The notes under the pieces are model-generated. The model ran no database searches. It saw only the letters and a list, made by a program, of their open reading frames with translations, and was not told the origin of the DNA. A stretch of DNA of 64,000 nt from Streptomyces sp. SW4 (GTDB lineage Bacteria; Actinomycetota; Actinomycetes; Streptomycetales; Streptomycetaceae). Below are positions 30,815 to 44,370 of the stretch, one piece after another. The position numbers and the translations under genes were made by a program. Numbering within the stretch: position 1 is the first letter of the stretch; every line of letters begins with the position of its first letter. The DNA lies in assembly GCA_003248315.1 (NCBI GenBank), contig QKWM01000004.1:744001-808000 (forward strand). Reading direction: 5' to 3'.

Positions 30815-30869
30815 GGAAGGGGTCTTAGGACGGGCGCCCGGCGGGCGCTCCTGTCCTAAGACCCCTTCC
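30815..30869 (-). terminator. 17-bp perfect hairpin
   Basis: Arms GGAAGGGGTCTTAGGAC and its exact complement (30815-30831, 30853-30869) with a 21-nt loop containing GGGCGCCC. It lies 54 bp past the stop of the 30923-31484 gene on the minus strand and upstream of the small basic gene. Terminator is the simplest reading. Confidence 0.7.
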
Positions 30870-30922
30870 CGGCGGTCCCCGGAAGCCCTGGCGGGCACCG
30901 GGTCGCCGGCGGTTCTTGCGGC

Positions 30923-31484
30923 TCAGCCGGTGGACGGCAAGCCCAGCAGGACGTCGGTGTACTTCAGGACGGCGAGGAGCAGGCCGATCACACCGAGGGC
31001 GACGCCGCCCCAGGCGACCGACTTGATCCACGGGGCCTGCGGCCTGCCGGGCGCGCCGAACGCGGGGCGGGCCAGGACGAAGACGCCGACGACCAGGGCG
31101 GCCAGGGCGAAGGCGCCGCCCCACAGCGCGGTGGCCTGCCAGGCCTGGCCGTAGCCCTTGTCGATCATCTGGGCGACGTTCCCGGACGACGAGGTCTCCA
31201 GCTGGCCGATCAGCGACTGCCGGGCGGAGGCCACGGTGCCCACCCAGCCGCCGGTCAGCGAGACGAGGCCCAGCGCGGCGGAGACGACGGCGCCCGCGCC
31301 CTGGCCGACCCCGAGGGACCCTCCTGCGCGGCGGCGGTGCCGTCCTCGGCGGTGCCGGCCGCGTCCGTCGCCCGGTGGCCTCCGCGTCGGCGGCCACCTC
31401 GTCCGCCCGGTCGGCCGTCACGGCCTTCCCGGTCTCGTCGGTGTCGGTCTTCACGCCGGTCTCGTCCACTGTCTTCGTTCCCAT
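30923..31484 (-). CDS. hypothetical membrane protein with acidic N-terminus (two frame breaks)
   Basis: About 187 aa after repair near 31372 and 31320. Residues 1-60 are hydrophilic and low complexity, rich in Asp, Glu, Thr and Ala (MGTKTVDETGVKTDTDETGK). Then come three to four hydrophobic segments (VVSAALGLVSLTGG, ALWGGAFALAALVVGVFVLA, SVAWGGVALGVIGLLLAVL) separated by a Ser/Gln/Gly-rich loop. No known domain recognised. It lies 35 bp downstream of the acetyltransferase on the same strand and is followed by a strong hairpin, so it is probably the last gene of that unit. Confidence 0.6.
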
Positions 31485-31519
31485 GTCTCGCACCGTACGG
31501 ACGCTGTCTGAGAGGTCCC

Positions 31520-32093
31520 TTAATGATCGTTCGGGCGGTACGCGCGCGTGCCGCACGCCACTCGGGCGCGAGCACGGCCCACACCTCCGTGTCCTGGCGG
31601 ACCCCCGGTAGGGGAAGCATTCGCGCAGGACGCCCTCCCGCATCATGCCGAGTCGCCGCGCGGCGTTGACACTGGGGGTGTTCGCGGACGACGCGTGCCA
31701 CTCCACGCGGTGCATGCCGCGCTCGTCGAACGCCCAGTCGATCAGCACCCGGGCGCCCCGGGTGACCAGGCCCTTGCCCGTCCCGGCCGGCTCCAGCCAG
31801 CAGCCGATCTCGCAGACGCCGGTGGCGGCGTCGAAGACCCGGAACAGCAGCCCGCCGACGAGCTTGCCGTCGAGCCACAGCCCGTGCAGGAAGCCGCTGT
31901 CGGCGGCGCGCTTGTCGGCGTAGGACTGCAGCAGGGCCCGTGCGGAGTCGACGTCGGTGGCCTTGGTGCCGAAGGGGATGTGCCGTGTGATGAACTCCCG
32001 TCCCCGGTCCAGGTGCGCGAGGAACTCCTCGGCGTGCCAGGGCTCCAGGGGCCGCAGTTCCGCTCCGTCGTCACCCAGTGGTATCGCGTACAT
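31520..32093 (-). CDS. GNAT acetyltransferase, RimJ/RimL type (two frame breaks)
   Basis: About 191 aa after repair near 31613 and 31550. It contains LRPLEPWHAEEFLAHLDRG, GLWLDGKLVGGLLFRVFD, and the acetyl-CoA region CWLEPAGTGKGLVTRGARVL, then GMHRVEWHASSANTPSVNAA, as in ribosomal-protein serine/alanine acetyltransferases. The C-terminus after the first break reads VRQDTEVWAVLAPEW; the end at TAA 31520 assumes a second one-base loss. ATG 32093 lies inside the MMPL gene end (23-bp overlap) with GAGGAG upstream, suggesting translational coupling. Substrate unknown. Confidence 0.78.
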
Positions 32094-34317
32094 CCCGCTG
32101 CCGCTCCTCCCGCGCCAGTACGTCCGCCACCTCGGCGTCCGTCGCGGCGGCCAGCCTCTCATGCGCGGCACGGCACTCGGGCGGTTCGATGCTGATGCGG
32201 GGCAGGACGGCGTCCAGCCGGCGGGGCAGCCACCAGTTGGCCCGGCCGAGCAGGTGCATCAGGGCGGGCACCAGGAGGGTGCGCAGGACGAAGGCGTCCA
32301 GGGCGACGGCGGCGGCCAGGGCGATGCCGAACATGGCGATCACGCGGTCGCCGCTGAGCACGAAGGCGAGGAAGACGGAGATCATGATGACGGCCGCGGA
32401 GTTGATCACGCGGCTGGTCTCGGCGAGGCCGATCCGGACGGCCCGCCGGTTGTCGCCGGTCTCCAGCCACTCCTCGTACATCCGGCTGACCAGGAAGACC
32501 TGGTAGTCCATGGAGAGCCCGAACAGGACCGACACCATGATCACGGGCAGGAAGGGTTCGATCGGCCCCGCGCTGCCGAGGCCCAGCAGCTCGCTGCCCC
32601 AGCCCCACTGGAAGATCGCCACCACCACGCCGAAGGCGCCGGCCACGGCCGCGATGTTCATGGCGGCCGCCTTGACGGGGATGCCGACGGACCGGAAGGC
32701 CAGCAGGAGCAGCAGACAGCCGAGGCCCACGACGACCCCGACGAACAGCGGCAGCTTGCCGACGATCACGGCGGCGAAGTCGTCGTACCCGGCGGTGACA
32801 CCGCCGACGTACACCTCCAGGCCGGTGCCGTTCTCGGCCCGCGGCAGCACCTCGTCGCGCAGCCGGTCGACCAGATCGCTGGTCGCCTCCGACTGCGGGG
32901 CCGACTCGGGGACCACCGTGAGGTACGCCGTGTGGCCGCCGGAGTCGTACGTCACCGGGGTGACGGAGGCGACGCCCTCGGTGCCGCGCAGGGTGGCGTC
33001 GAGGTTGTCCAGGGCGAGCCGGTCCTCGGCGCCGCCGACCTCGGTGACCAGGGTGAGGGGGCCGTTGACGCCGGGCCCGAAGCCGTCGGCGAGCAGGTCG
33101 TAGGCGGCGCGGGTGGTGGTGCCGCGCGGGTCGTTGCCCGCGTCGGAGGTGCCCAGGCGCAGCCCCAGGGTGGGCAGGGCGAGGACGGTGACGACGACCA
33201 GGGCGAGGGCGCCGAGCAGCCTGGGGTGCCGCTCGACCAACGCCGACCAGCGGGCGGCGAACCCGGTCGGCAGCTCGGGTTCGGGTCCGTGCTCGGCCAG
33301 CCGGCGGCGTTCGCGGCGGCTCAGGGCCCGCGGGCCGATGTACGACAGCAGGGCCGGCAGCAGGGTCACGGAGGCCGCGACGGTGAGGACGACGGTCAGG
33401 GAGGCGGCCATGGCGACGCCGTTGAGGAAGCCGAGCCGGAGGACCAGCATGCCCAGCAGGGCGATGCAAACGGTGGCACCTGCGAAGACGACGGCCCGTC
33501 CGGTGGTGGCGACGGCGTTCGCGGCGGCCTCGGGGACGGTCAGTCCGCGCTTGAGTCCGCGCCGGTGTCTGGTGACGATGAACAGCGCGTAGTCGATGCC
33601 GACGCCGAGGCCGATCAGCATGCCGAGCATGGGCGCGAAGTCGGCGACGGTCATGGCGTGGCCGAGCAGCACGATCCCGGCGTACGCGGTGCCGACGCCG
33701 ACCAGCGCGGTGGCGATGGGCAGCAGGGCGGCGGCGAACGAGCCGAAGGCGAGGAACAGCACGACCGCGGCGATGAGCACGCCGACCACCTCGGCGAGGT
33801 GCCCGCCGGGCGCCTGGGTGGTCCCGACGACACTGCCGCCCAGTTCGACCTCCAGATCCTCGCCGGCGGCGGACCGGGCGGTCTCGGCGACGGCGCGGGC
33901 CTGCGCCTCGGGGACGTCGCCCGCCTGGTCGTCGAAGGTGACGACGGCGTAGGCGGTGCGGGCGTCCTCGCTGACCAGGTCGGAGTCGGGGGCGTCGTAG
34001 GGGTTGGTCACCGAGGCCACGCCGGGCAGGTGCTCGACGCGCTCCAGGGTGCGGGTCATCGTCTGTTCGACGGCGGCGGCGCGGACGGTGTCGGACGTGG
34101 TGTGCCAGACGATGGTGCCGGTGTCGCCGCCGCGGCCCGGGAAGCGGGAGTCGAGCAGCTGGGTGGCGCGGTCGGACTCGGTACCGGGAACCTTGTAGTC
34201 GTTCGAGTAGGCCGTGCCCGCGGCGGTGGCGGCCGCGGCGACCCCGCCGAAGGCGAGCAGCCAGAGCAGGACGGTGACGAGGCGGCGTTGGACACACCAG
34301 CGTGCGAGGGCTGCCAC
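32071..34317 (-). CDS. MMPL/RND-family membrane exporter
   Basis: 748 aa, intact. Two repeats of one TM helix plus an extracytoplasmic domain plus five TM helices, as in MmpL lipid and small-molecule exporters. TM4 motifs occur twice: MLGMLIGLGVGIDYALFIVT and VSVLFGLSMDYQVFLVSRMY (Gly-Asp/Met-Asp-Tyr pairs needed for proton relay). The first segment is RRLVTVLLWLLAFGGVAAAA. GTG 34317 with GGGAGC upstream is preferred to the long in-frame extension to 34491. Overlaps the acetyltransferase start. Cargo unknown. Confidence 0.9.
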   Translation of the reverse strand: MAALARWCVQRRLVTVLLWLLAFGGVAAAATAAGTAYSNDYKVPGTESDRATQLLDSRFPGRGGDTGTIVWHTTSDTVRAAAVEQTMTRTLERVEHLPGVASVTNPYDAPDSDLVSEDARTAYAVVTFDDQAGDVPEAQARAVAETARSAAGEDLEVELGGSVVGTTQAPGGHLAEVVGVLIAAVVLFLAFGSFAAALLPIATALVGVGTAYAGIVLLGHAMTVADFAPMLGMLIGLGVGIDYALFIVTRHRRGLKRGLTVPEAAANAVATTGRAVVFAGATVCIALLGMLVLRLGFLNGVAMAASLTVVLTVAASVTLLPALLSYIGPRALSRRERRRLAEHGPEPELPTGFAARWSALVERHPRLLGALALVVVTVLALPTLGLRLGTSDAGNDPRGTTTRAAYDLLADGFGPGVNGPLTLVTEVGGAEDRLALDNLDATLRGTEGVASVTPVTYDSGGHTAYLTVVPESAPQSEATSDLVDRLRDEVLPRAENGTGLEVYVGGVTAGYDDFAAVIVGKLPLFVGVVVGLGCLLLLLAFRSVGIPVKAAAMNIAAVAGAFGVVVAIFQWGWGSELLGLGSAGPIEPFLPVIMVSVLFGLSMDYQVFLVSRMYEEWLETGDNRRAVRIGLAETSRVINSAAVIMISVFLAFVLSGDRVIAMFGIALAAAVALDAFVLRTLLVPALMHLLGRANWWLPRRLDAVLPRISIEPPECRAAHERLAAATDAEVADVLAREERQRDVRDTTG

Positions 34318-34367
34318 GAACGTGCTCCCAGGGTGACTGAATTGTGGATCTTTGACCGGGAACAGTC

Positions 34368-34377
34368 GTTCATGAAC
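34368..34377. promoter_or_regulatory. palindrome upstream of the MMPL gene
   Basis: GTTCATGAAC, a perfect 10-bp palindrome, flanked by direct copies GAACAGT and GAACAGC, about 50 bp before the MMPL start. Candidate repressor site in an AT-richer stretch. Confidence 0.45.
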
Positions 34378-34550
34378 TGAACAGCCCGCAAAGAACGCAT
34401 GAGCAATGCCCTGCCACTCTTCCAGCTGGAAGTGATCCATTGCGGAATTCGTGGGCTTATTCACAACAGTAGGAGACAGCTCACGCGACAATCAGGTGAA
34501 CGGTGTCGAGCGGCACCGCCGCGAGGGCCCGGGAAACACCGCACGACGCC

Positions 34551-34604
34551 GAGGAAGCCACGGCACGGCACCGGAGAAGCCACGGCACGGCGCCGGAGAA
34601 CGCC
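34551..34604. repeat. 22-bp tandem repeat, 2.4 copies
   Basis: Units at 34551-34572 and 34573-34594 differ at few positions and contain GAAGCCACGGCACGGC; a partial third copy follows. It lies in the 336-bp gap between gatB and the MMPL gene, which otherwise holds the MMPL promoter region and the gatB terminator. Confidence 0.7.
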
Positions 34605-34641
34605 GCAGGGGCCGCACCGGGAGTCGGTGCGGCCCCTGCGG
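34603..34641 (-). terminator. gatB terminator hairpin
   Basis: Perfect 16-bp stem (CCGCAGGGGCCGCACC and complement) with a 7-nt loop, 12 bp past the gatB stop. Confidence 0.85.
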
Positions 34642-34653
34642 GAACGGGCGGGC

Positions 34654-36167
34654 TCAGCCCTCGGTGACGCCGAGCTTCTCCAGGATCAGCTCCTTGACGC
34701 GGGCGGCGTCCGCCTGGCCGCGGGTCGCCTTCATGACCGCGCCGACCAGGGCGCCGGCCGCGGCCACCTTGCCGCCGCGGATCTTGTCCGCGATGGCCGG
34801 GTTGCCGGCGATCGCCTCGTCGACGGCGGCGGTGAGCGCACCCTCGTCGGAGACGACCTTCAGGCCGCGCTTCTCCACGACCTCGTCCGGGTGCCCTCGC
34901 CGGCGAGGACGCCCTCGATGACCTGGCGGGCCAGCTTGTCGTTGAGGTCGCCGGCCGCCACCAGCTCGGTGACCCGGGCCACCTGCTGCGGGGTGATCGC
35001 CAGCTCGTCCAGCGCCTTGCCGGACTCGTTGGCGGCGCGGGCCAGCTCGCCCATCCACCACTTGCGGGCGGAGGCCGCGTCGGCGCCGGCGTCGATCGTG
35101 GCGACGATCGGGTCCAGCGCGCCGGCGTTGAGGATCGCCTGCATGTCGGTGGCCGAGACGCCCCACTCCTCGCGGAGCCGGTTGCGGCGCACCAGCGGCA
35201 GCTCGGGCAGGCCGGCGCGCAGTTCCTCGACCCACTCGCGGGACGGGGCGACCGGCACGAGGTCCGGCTCCGGGAAGTACCGGTAGTCCTCGGCCTCCTC
35301 CTTCACCCGGCCCGAGGTCGTGGACCCGGTGTCCTCGTGGAAGTGGCGGGTCTCCTGCACGATCGTGCCGCCGGAGGACAGCACGGCCGCGTGCCGCTGG
35401 ATCTCGTAACGGGCCGCGCGCTCCACGGACCGCAGCGAGTTCACGTTCTTCGTCTCGGAGCGCGTGCCGAACTTGTCCGCGCCCTTCGGCATCAGCGACA
35501 GGTTCACGTCGCAGCGCATCTGGCCCATCTCCATGCGGGCCTCGGACACGCCGAGCGCGCGGATCAGCTCGCGCAGCTCACGGACGTACGCCCGCGCGAC
35601 CTCGGGAGCCCGCTCGCCCGCGCCCACGATGGGCTTGGTGACGATCTCGATGAGCGGGATGCCGGCGCGGTTGTAGTCGAGCAGGGAGTGGGACGCGCCG
35701 TGGATCCGGCCGGTGGCGCCGCCGACGTGCGTCGACTTGCCGGTGTCCTCCTCCATGTGGGCGCGCTCGATCTCCACGCGGAAGGTCTCGCCGTCCTCCA
35801 GCTGTACGTCGAGGTAGCCGTCGAAGGCGATCGGCTCGTCGTACTGGGAGGTCTGGAAGTTCTTCGGCATGTCCGGATAGAAGTAGTTCTTCCGGGCGAA
35901 GCGGCACCATTCGGCGATCCGGCAGTTCAGCGCGAGGCCGATCTTGATCGCGGACTCGACGCCGGTCGCGTTGACGACCGGGAGCGCGCCGGGCAGGCCG
36001 AGGCAGACCGGGCAGGTCTGGGTGTTCGGGTCGGCGCCGAGCGCGGTCGAACAGCCGCAGAACATCTTGGTCTTCGTGCCGAGTTCGACATGGACCTCGA
36101 GGCCCATGACGGGGTCGTACGACGCGAGTGCGTCCTCGTACGACACCAGGTCGGTCGTGGTGGTCAC
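34654..36167 (-). CDS. gatB: Asp-tRNA(Asn)/Glu-tRNA(Gln) amidotransferase subunit B (one frame break near 34893)
   Basis: About 504 aa after repair. It carries the kinase and tRNA-binding parts of GatCAB. Signatures are [18 protein letters not shown], the zinc-type cysteines in CGCS and [39 protein letters not shown] and a C-terminal YqeY-like tail ([20 protein letters not shown]). The frame breaks after GVLAGEG before HPDEVVEK, in a G run. Last gene of gatC-gatA-small gene-gatB; 15 bp separates it from the small gene stop. Confidence 0.95.
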
Positions 36168-36182
36168 GGTGAAACTTCCCTC

Positions 36183-36418
36183 TCAGCCCAGCAGGACGTC
36201 GTCGTCGCCGAGACGCTTCAGCTCGCGGTACAGGATGGCGAGGTTGGTGACGACCGCGGCGCCGGTCACGACGGCGTCGAGCAGCCGCAGGGTGTCGCTC
36301 TCGCTCCGGGCCTTCTTGATCTGCTTGTAGACCCCGACGGCGCCGAACGCCGACGTGGCCATCGAGACGTACAGACCGGACCTGGACTTCTTGAAGCCCT
36401 TGGCCTTGGACAGTGCAC

Positions 36419-36422
<4 letters not shown>
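36183..36422 (-). CDS. small membrane-associated hypothetical protein inside the gat operon
   Basis: 79 aa, [20 protein letters not shown] then [20 protein letters not shown]. Basic N-terminus, a short hydrophobic segment ([17 protein letters not shown]), a charged linker and a second hydrophobic segment ([20 protein letters not shown]). The GTG start overlaps the gatA stop as GTGA, so translation is coupled to gatA. Unknown function; its position between gatA and gatB and the coupling imply expression with the tRNA amidotransferase. I recall a similar small gene here in other Streptomyces. Confidence 0.75.
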
Positions 36423-37912
<1,490 letters not shown>

Positions 37913-37917
37913 GGCGG

Positions 37918-38213
37918 TTACTCCTCCCCAGGATCTGCGGCACCTTGAAACGCTGCTGCTCCTGGGCCGGGGCGCCGGAGAGCGCCTGCTCGGGCGTGAG
38001 CGACGGACGGACCTCGTCCGGGCGCATGACGTTCGTCAGCGGGAGCGGGTGCGAGGTCGGCGGTACGTCTTGGTCGGCGACCTCGCTGACGCGGGCGACC
38101 GCGCCGATGATGTCGTCCAGCTGTCCCGCGAAGTGGTCGAGCTCTTCGGGCTTCAGCTCCAGACGCGCCAGCCGGGCGAGGTGGGCGACCTCCTCGCGCG
38201 TGATGCCAGGCAT
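37918..38213 (-). CDS. gatC: Asp-tRNA(Asn)/Glu-tRNA(Gln) amidotransferase subunit C (one frame break near 37929)
   Basis: About 98 aa. It stabilises GatA in the complex. It begins [20 protein letters not shown], the conserved GatC N-terminus, and contains [29 protein letters not shown] and [13 protein letters not shown]. The expected C-terminus GEE-stop is restored by one G near 37927-37931. First gene of the operon. Confidence 0.93.
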
Positions 38214-38418
38214 GCAGCGTTCCTCTGGGGTGAGTGTGGGTGGTTCGGGCCAATCGGTCTGGGCCCAATCCTATGGGGCCGCGTCCCGTGCCCGTGAAAC
38301 GGTTTGCCCGCCGTCGCCCGGCACGGTGCCCGGAGGGTGACGTCAGCGGCCGGTCCGGGCCGTGAAACGCGCTGCCGCGCGGCGGCGGGCCGCGCCCCGC
38401 CGGTGCCGCGGGGGCGGG

Positions 38419-40787
38419 TCAGTCGTCGGTCGCCGCCACGGGCAGGGCCGCGGCCGGCCGCACCCAGCCCCGTGAGCCCCGGGCGCGCAGCCAGGCCGTC
38501 GTCTCCTCGGGCGGCATCGCGGCCGCGACCAGCCATCCCTGGACGGCGTCGCAGCCCAGGTCGCGCAGGCGCTCCCAGGTCTCGTCGTCCTCCACCCCCT
38601 CGGCGACGACGAGCAGCCCGAGCGAGTGGGCGAGATCGACGGTGCAGCGCACGATCTCCGCGTCCTCCGCGTCCACGGCCAGCCGGGCCACGAAGGAACG
38701 GTCGATCTTCAGCTCGCTGACGGGCAGCTTGCGCAGGTGGACGAGGGAGGAGTACCCGGTGCCGAAGTCGTCCAGCGACATCTTCACCCCGTGCCCGGTC
38801 AGCCCGGCGAGGGTGTCGGCGGCGCGCTGCGGGTCCTCCAGCAGCACGTGCTCGGTGATCTCCAGCTGGAGCGCGCCCGCCGGGACCCCGTGCCGGGCCA
38901 GCCGGGCCGCCACCGAGCCGGCGAAGCCGGGGGTGTGCACGTCACGCGGGGAGACGTTGACCGCGACCGGCACGAACAGGCCCTGGGACCGCCAGCGGGC
39001 GACCTGCCCGAGCGCCGTCTCCAGCACGTACTCGGTCAGATGGGGCATCAGCCCCGAGGACTCGGCGATCGCTATGAACTCGTCCGGCGGCACCTTGCCC
39101 CGCTCCGGGTGCACCCACCGCACCAGCGCCTCCAGGCCGGCCACCTGGCCGTCGAAGCGGACCTTGGGCTGGTAGTGCAGTTCGACCTCGTGGGCGTCCA
39201 GCGCCCGGCGCAGGTCGCCCAACAGCCCCAGGCGGTCCGGGGTGTTGGAGTCCCGCTTCGACTCGTAGACCTCGACGCCCGTGCGGTCCCGCTTCGCCTG
39301 GTACATCGCCACGTCCGCCCGCCTGAGCAGCCCCTCGGCGTCCAGGGCGTGGTCCGGGAAGACCGCGACGCCGGCGCTCGCCTCCAGGACGAGGGTGAGC
39401 CCGTCCAGGTCGAGCGGCGAGCCGAGGGCCCCGACCAGCTGGCGGGCGATGCGGGTGGCGGACGTGGTGGAGTCGGCGACCGGCAGCAGCACGGCGAACT
39501 CGTCGCCGCCGAGCCGCGCGGCCTCCGCCCCGCGCGGCAGGGCCTGGCGCAGCCGGTCGGCGGTCTGCAGCAGCAGCCGGTCGCCGGCCAGGTGCCCGAG
39601 CGTGTCGTTGACCGAACGGAAACGGTCGAGGTCGATCAGCATCAGGGCGGCGCGGGCACCGATGCGCTCGGCGTCGTCCAGGGCCGTCCAGATGCGCTCC
39701 AGCAGCCACTGGCGGTTGGGCAGCCCGGTGAGCGGGTCGCGCAGCTGCTCCTCGGCGCGGGCGCGGGCGATCCACAGGGTGGAGTCGAGGGCGATCAGCG
39801 GGATGGCGAACAGGGGCAGCAGCAGCGGCTCGGCGACGGCGACCACGCAGATCAGCGGGGCGATGCCGAGCAGGGCGACGGCGACCAGGCCCTGCCGGAC
39901 CAGGGCGGTACGGGCGGCGGTGGGCAGACCGCCGCGCGGGGAGTGCAGGTACCACAGCAGGACGCGGGTGACGGCGAGGTAGGCGACGGCGACCAGGACC
40001 ACCTTGGGCGCCGCGTAGACCGTCCAGGTGTCCGGGCCCCAGGGCGACTCGACGGACGGGACGGAGCCGCACACGCCGAGCAGGGCGGCGCCGGCCGCGA
40101 TGCCGAGGATGTCCACCGCGCCGTGCAGCACGCCCTGGCGCCAGCGGCCCCGGCGGGCGATGCCGACCAGGACGACGACGGTGAGGCTGACCATGCCGGC
40201 CGGAACCCAGCCGTACAGGAGCAGCACGGCGAGGGTGAGGGCGGCGCCGGAGCCGGTCCCGCCCCACCAGCGGAGCGGCCGAGCATGACCAGATGGCCGA
40301 CGACGATCCCGGTCAGCAGCGCCAGCGACCAGCCGACCGTGCCGGCCGGGAAGAGGGCGTGGCCCCCGGTGAAGGCGCGCAGGAAGCCGGCGCCGAGCAC
40401 GAAGGCGGCCGCGGCGACGATCGCCGCGGGCAACGCGGGCCAGACCGGGTGGCGTTCGGTGTCGGCCCCGGTCAGGTCCGGTCCCCGCTCGGCGCGCCGC
40501 CGGGCGGCACCCTGCCGGACACCGGCGGAGCGCGCGGTGCCCGGCCGTGGCGTGCCGAAGGGCGGCGCGGGGTGCGGCGGGGCCGCCACCGGGGGCGGCA
40601 CCGCGTGCGGCACCGGTACGGCGGGCGATGCGGCGGCGTCGCCGTCCGCGGGCGTGTGCGGTGCGGTGGGGCCCTGAGCACCGCCGTGCTCCGCGGGCCG
40701 CCCGGACCGGCGGCCGGCCCGCCAGGCGTCCACCAGACGACGCAGGCGCAGCCGTGAGCCCGGGGCGGCGCTCTCGGTCGGTTCCAT
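38419..40787 (-). CDS. rmdB: membrane GGDEF-EAL cyclic-di-GMP protein, RmdB type (one frame break near 40259)
   Basis: About 789 aa after repair. A Pro/Ala-rich cytoplasmic N-terminus is followed by about 8-9 membrane helices, GGDEF (DPLTGLPNRQWLL, RLGGDEFAVLLPV) and EAL (LHYQPKVRFDGQVAGLEALV, then DDFGTGYSSLVHLRKLPVSE). Both active sites look complete, unlike the 20362 gene. In S. coelicolor RmdB (SCO5495, next to ligA) is a c-di-GMP phosphodiesterase controlling colony development; position and architecture match. ATG 40787 (MEPTESAAPGSRLRLRRL) has GAGGG upstream. The frame changes in the third or fourth helix in a G run. Confidence 0.88.
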
Positions 40788-40996
40788 TCCCGTCCCTCTC
40801 ACAGCCGGCGGTGCCCACGCCACGCGGCCCGATGCCCGACGACCATCAACGGCTCCGCGTTGGAAAACCCTTCCCCCCGCTCCCCTGAGCACGGGGATGC
40901 CCGACCGCAGCTGGGCACGGCAGGCGCACCCCTCAACAGTAGGCCGCAGAAGGCTTCCACGGGCACCGGTCGTCGACGGTTGCCCGAATGCGCCCC

Positions 40997-41036
40997 GGCC
41001 ACCCGTATGCATCTGGTATGCGCCGATCGGGTGGCC
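40997..41036 (-). terminator. ligA terminator hairpin
   Basis: Perfect 9-bp arms GGCCACCCG / CGGGTGGCC around a 22-nt loop, 11 bp past the ligA stop. Confidence 0.5.
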
Positions 41037-41047
41037 TTCAACCGCTA

Positions 41048-43254
<2,207 letters not shown>

Positions 43255-44256
43255 TTACTCTGGGTTGTCCGCGAGGGATCTCGCCGCCCGGACGCAGTGG
43301 GCGAGCGCGCGGCGGGCGTACTCGGGGGAGGCGCCCGCGAGTCCGCACGTCGGCGTGATCGTGACCGTCTCCGCGAGAAGCCCCGGAGACAGCCCCAGCC
43401 TGCGCCACAGCGTCCTGACACCCATGACGCTACCGGCAGGGTCTGACAACGGGGTGTCCGTGGACGGCACGACACCGGCGAACAGCCGGGTGCCGGCCTC
43501 CGCCGCCTCGCCGATCGCCTCGTCGTCACGCTCCGTGAGAAGCGAGAAGTCGAACGAGACGCCCGCGGCGCCCGCCCTGCGCAGGAGGGCGAAGGGGACC
43601 TCCGGGGCACAGGAGTGGATCACGACGGGGCCCTCGCTGTGGGCGGCGAGCACCTCGCGCAGGGTGGACTCCACGATCTGGCGGTCGACGGCGCGATGCG
43701 TGCGGTAGCCGCTGGCGGTCTTCACCCGGCCGCGCAGGACGGCGGTGAGGGACGGCTCGTCGAGCTGGAGCACGATCCGGGCGCCGGGGACGCGGCGTGC
43801 GACCTCCGCGAGGTGCAGGCGCAGGCCCTCGGTGAGCGACGCGGCCAGGTCGCGGCAGGCGCCGGGGTCGGAGAGGACGGCCTCGCCGTTCCTCAGCTCC
43901 AGGGCCGCGGCCAGGGTCCACGGGCCGACGGCCTGGATCTTCAGCGGGCCCTCGTAACCCTGGGTGAACTCCTCCAGGGCGTCGAGGTCCTCGCCCAGCC
44001 AGGAACGCGCCCGTCGCGTGTCGCGGCCGGGGCGGTCGCCGAGGCGCCAGCCGCTGGGCTCCACGTGGGCGTACAGCTCCACGAGGAGGCCGGTGGTGCG
44101 GCCGGTCATGTCCGCGCCGGGGCCGCGGGCGGGGAGTTCCGGGAGGAAGGGGAAGTCCTCGAAGGTGCCGGTGGCGGTCTTGACGGCCTCGCGGGCGTCC
44201 TGGCCGGGCAGGGAACCGATGCCGGTGGCGGGGCCGAAGCGGGTGTTGTCGTTCAC
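43255..44256 (-). CDS. MetE-like (cobalamin-independent methionine synthase) catalytic core protein
   Basis: 333 aa, intact, less than half of canonical MetE (about 750 aa). It corresponds to the C-terminal zinc-containing barrel. The zinc ligands His and Cys lie in VVIHSCAPEVPF and the third Cys in ITPTCGLAGASPEYA. The start is GPATGIGSLPGQDAREAVKT. It may be a core-type methionine synthase or a homologue with another methyl donor. No ribosome site precedes the GTG at 44256, and a TACGCT box lies about 6 nt before it, so the mRNA may be leaderless. It follows ligA by 15 bp on the same strand. Confidence 0.8.
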   Translation of the reverse strand: MNDNTRFGPATGIGSLPGQDAREAVKTATGTFEDFPFLPELPARGPGADMTGRTTGLLVELYAHVEPSGWRLGDRPGRDTRRARSWLGEDLDALEEFTQGYEGPLKIQAVGPWTLAAALELRNGEAVLSDPGACRDLAASLTEGLRLHLAEVARRVPGARIVLQLDEPSLTAVLRGRVKTASGYRTHRAVDRQIVESTLREVLAAHSEGPVVIHSCAPEVPFALLRRAGAAGVSFDFSLLTERDDEAIGEAAEAGTRLFAGVVPSTDTPLSDPAGSVMGVRTLWRRLGLSPGLLAETVTITPTCGLAGASPEYARRALAHCVRAARSLADNPE

Positions 44257-44370
44257 GGTGTGAAGCGTACGCAGCCCCACCACCAGGCAGCCCCGCCCCC
44301 GCCGCCCCTACCCGTCCCGACCCTGGGGGCTGCCGCCCCAGACCCCCGCTGCGGCCTGAACGGCCTCGTC

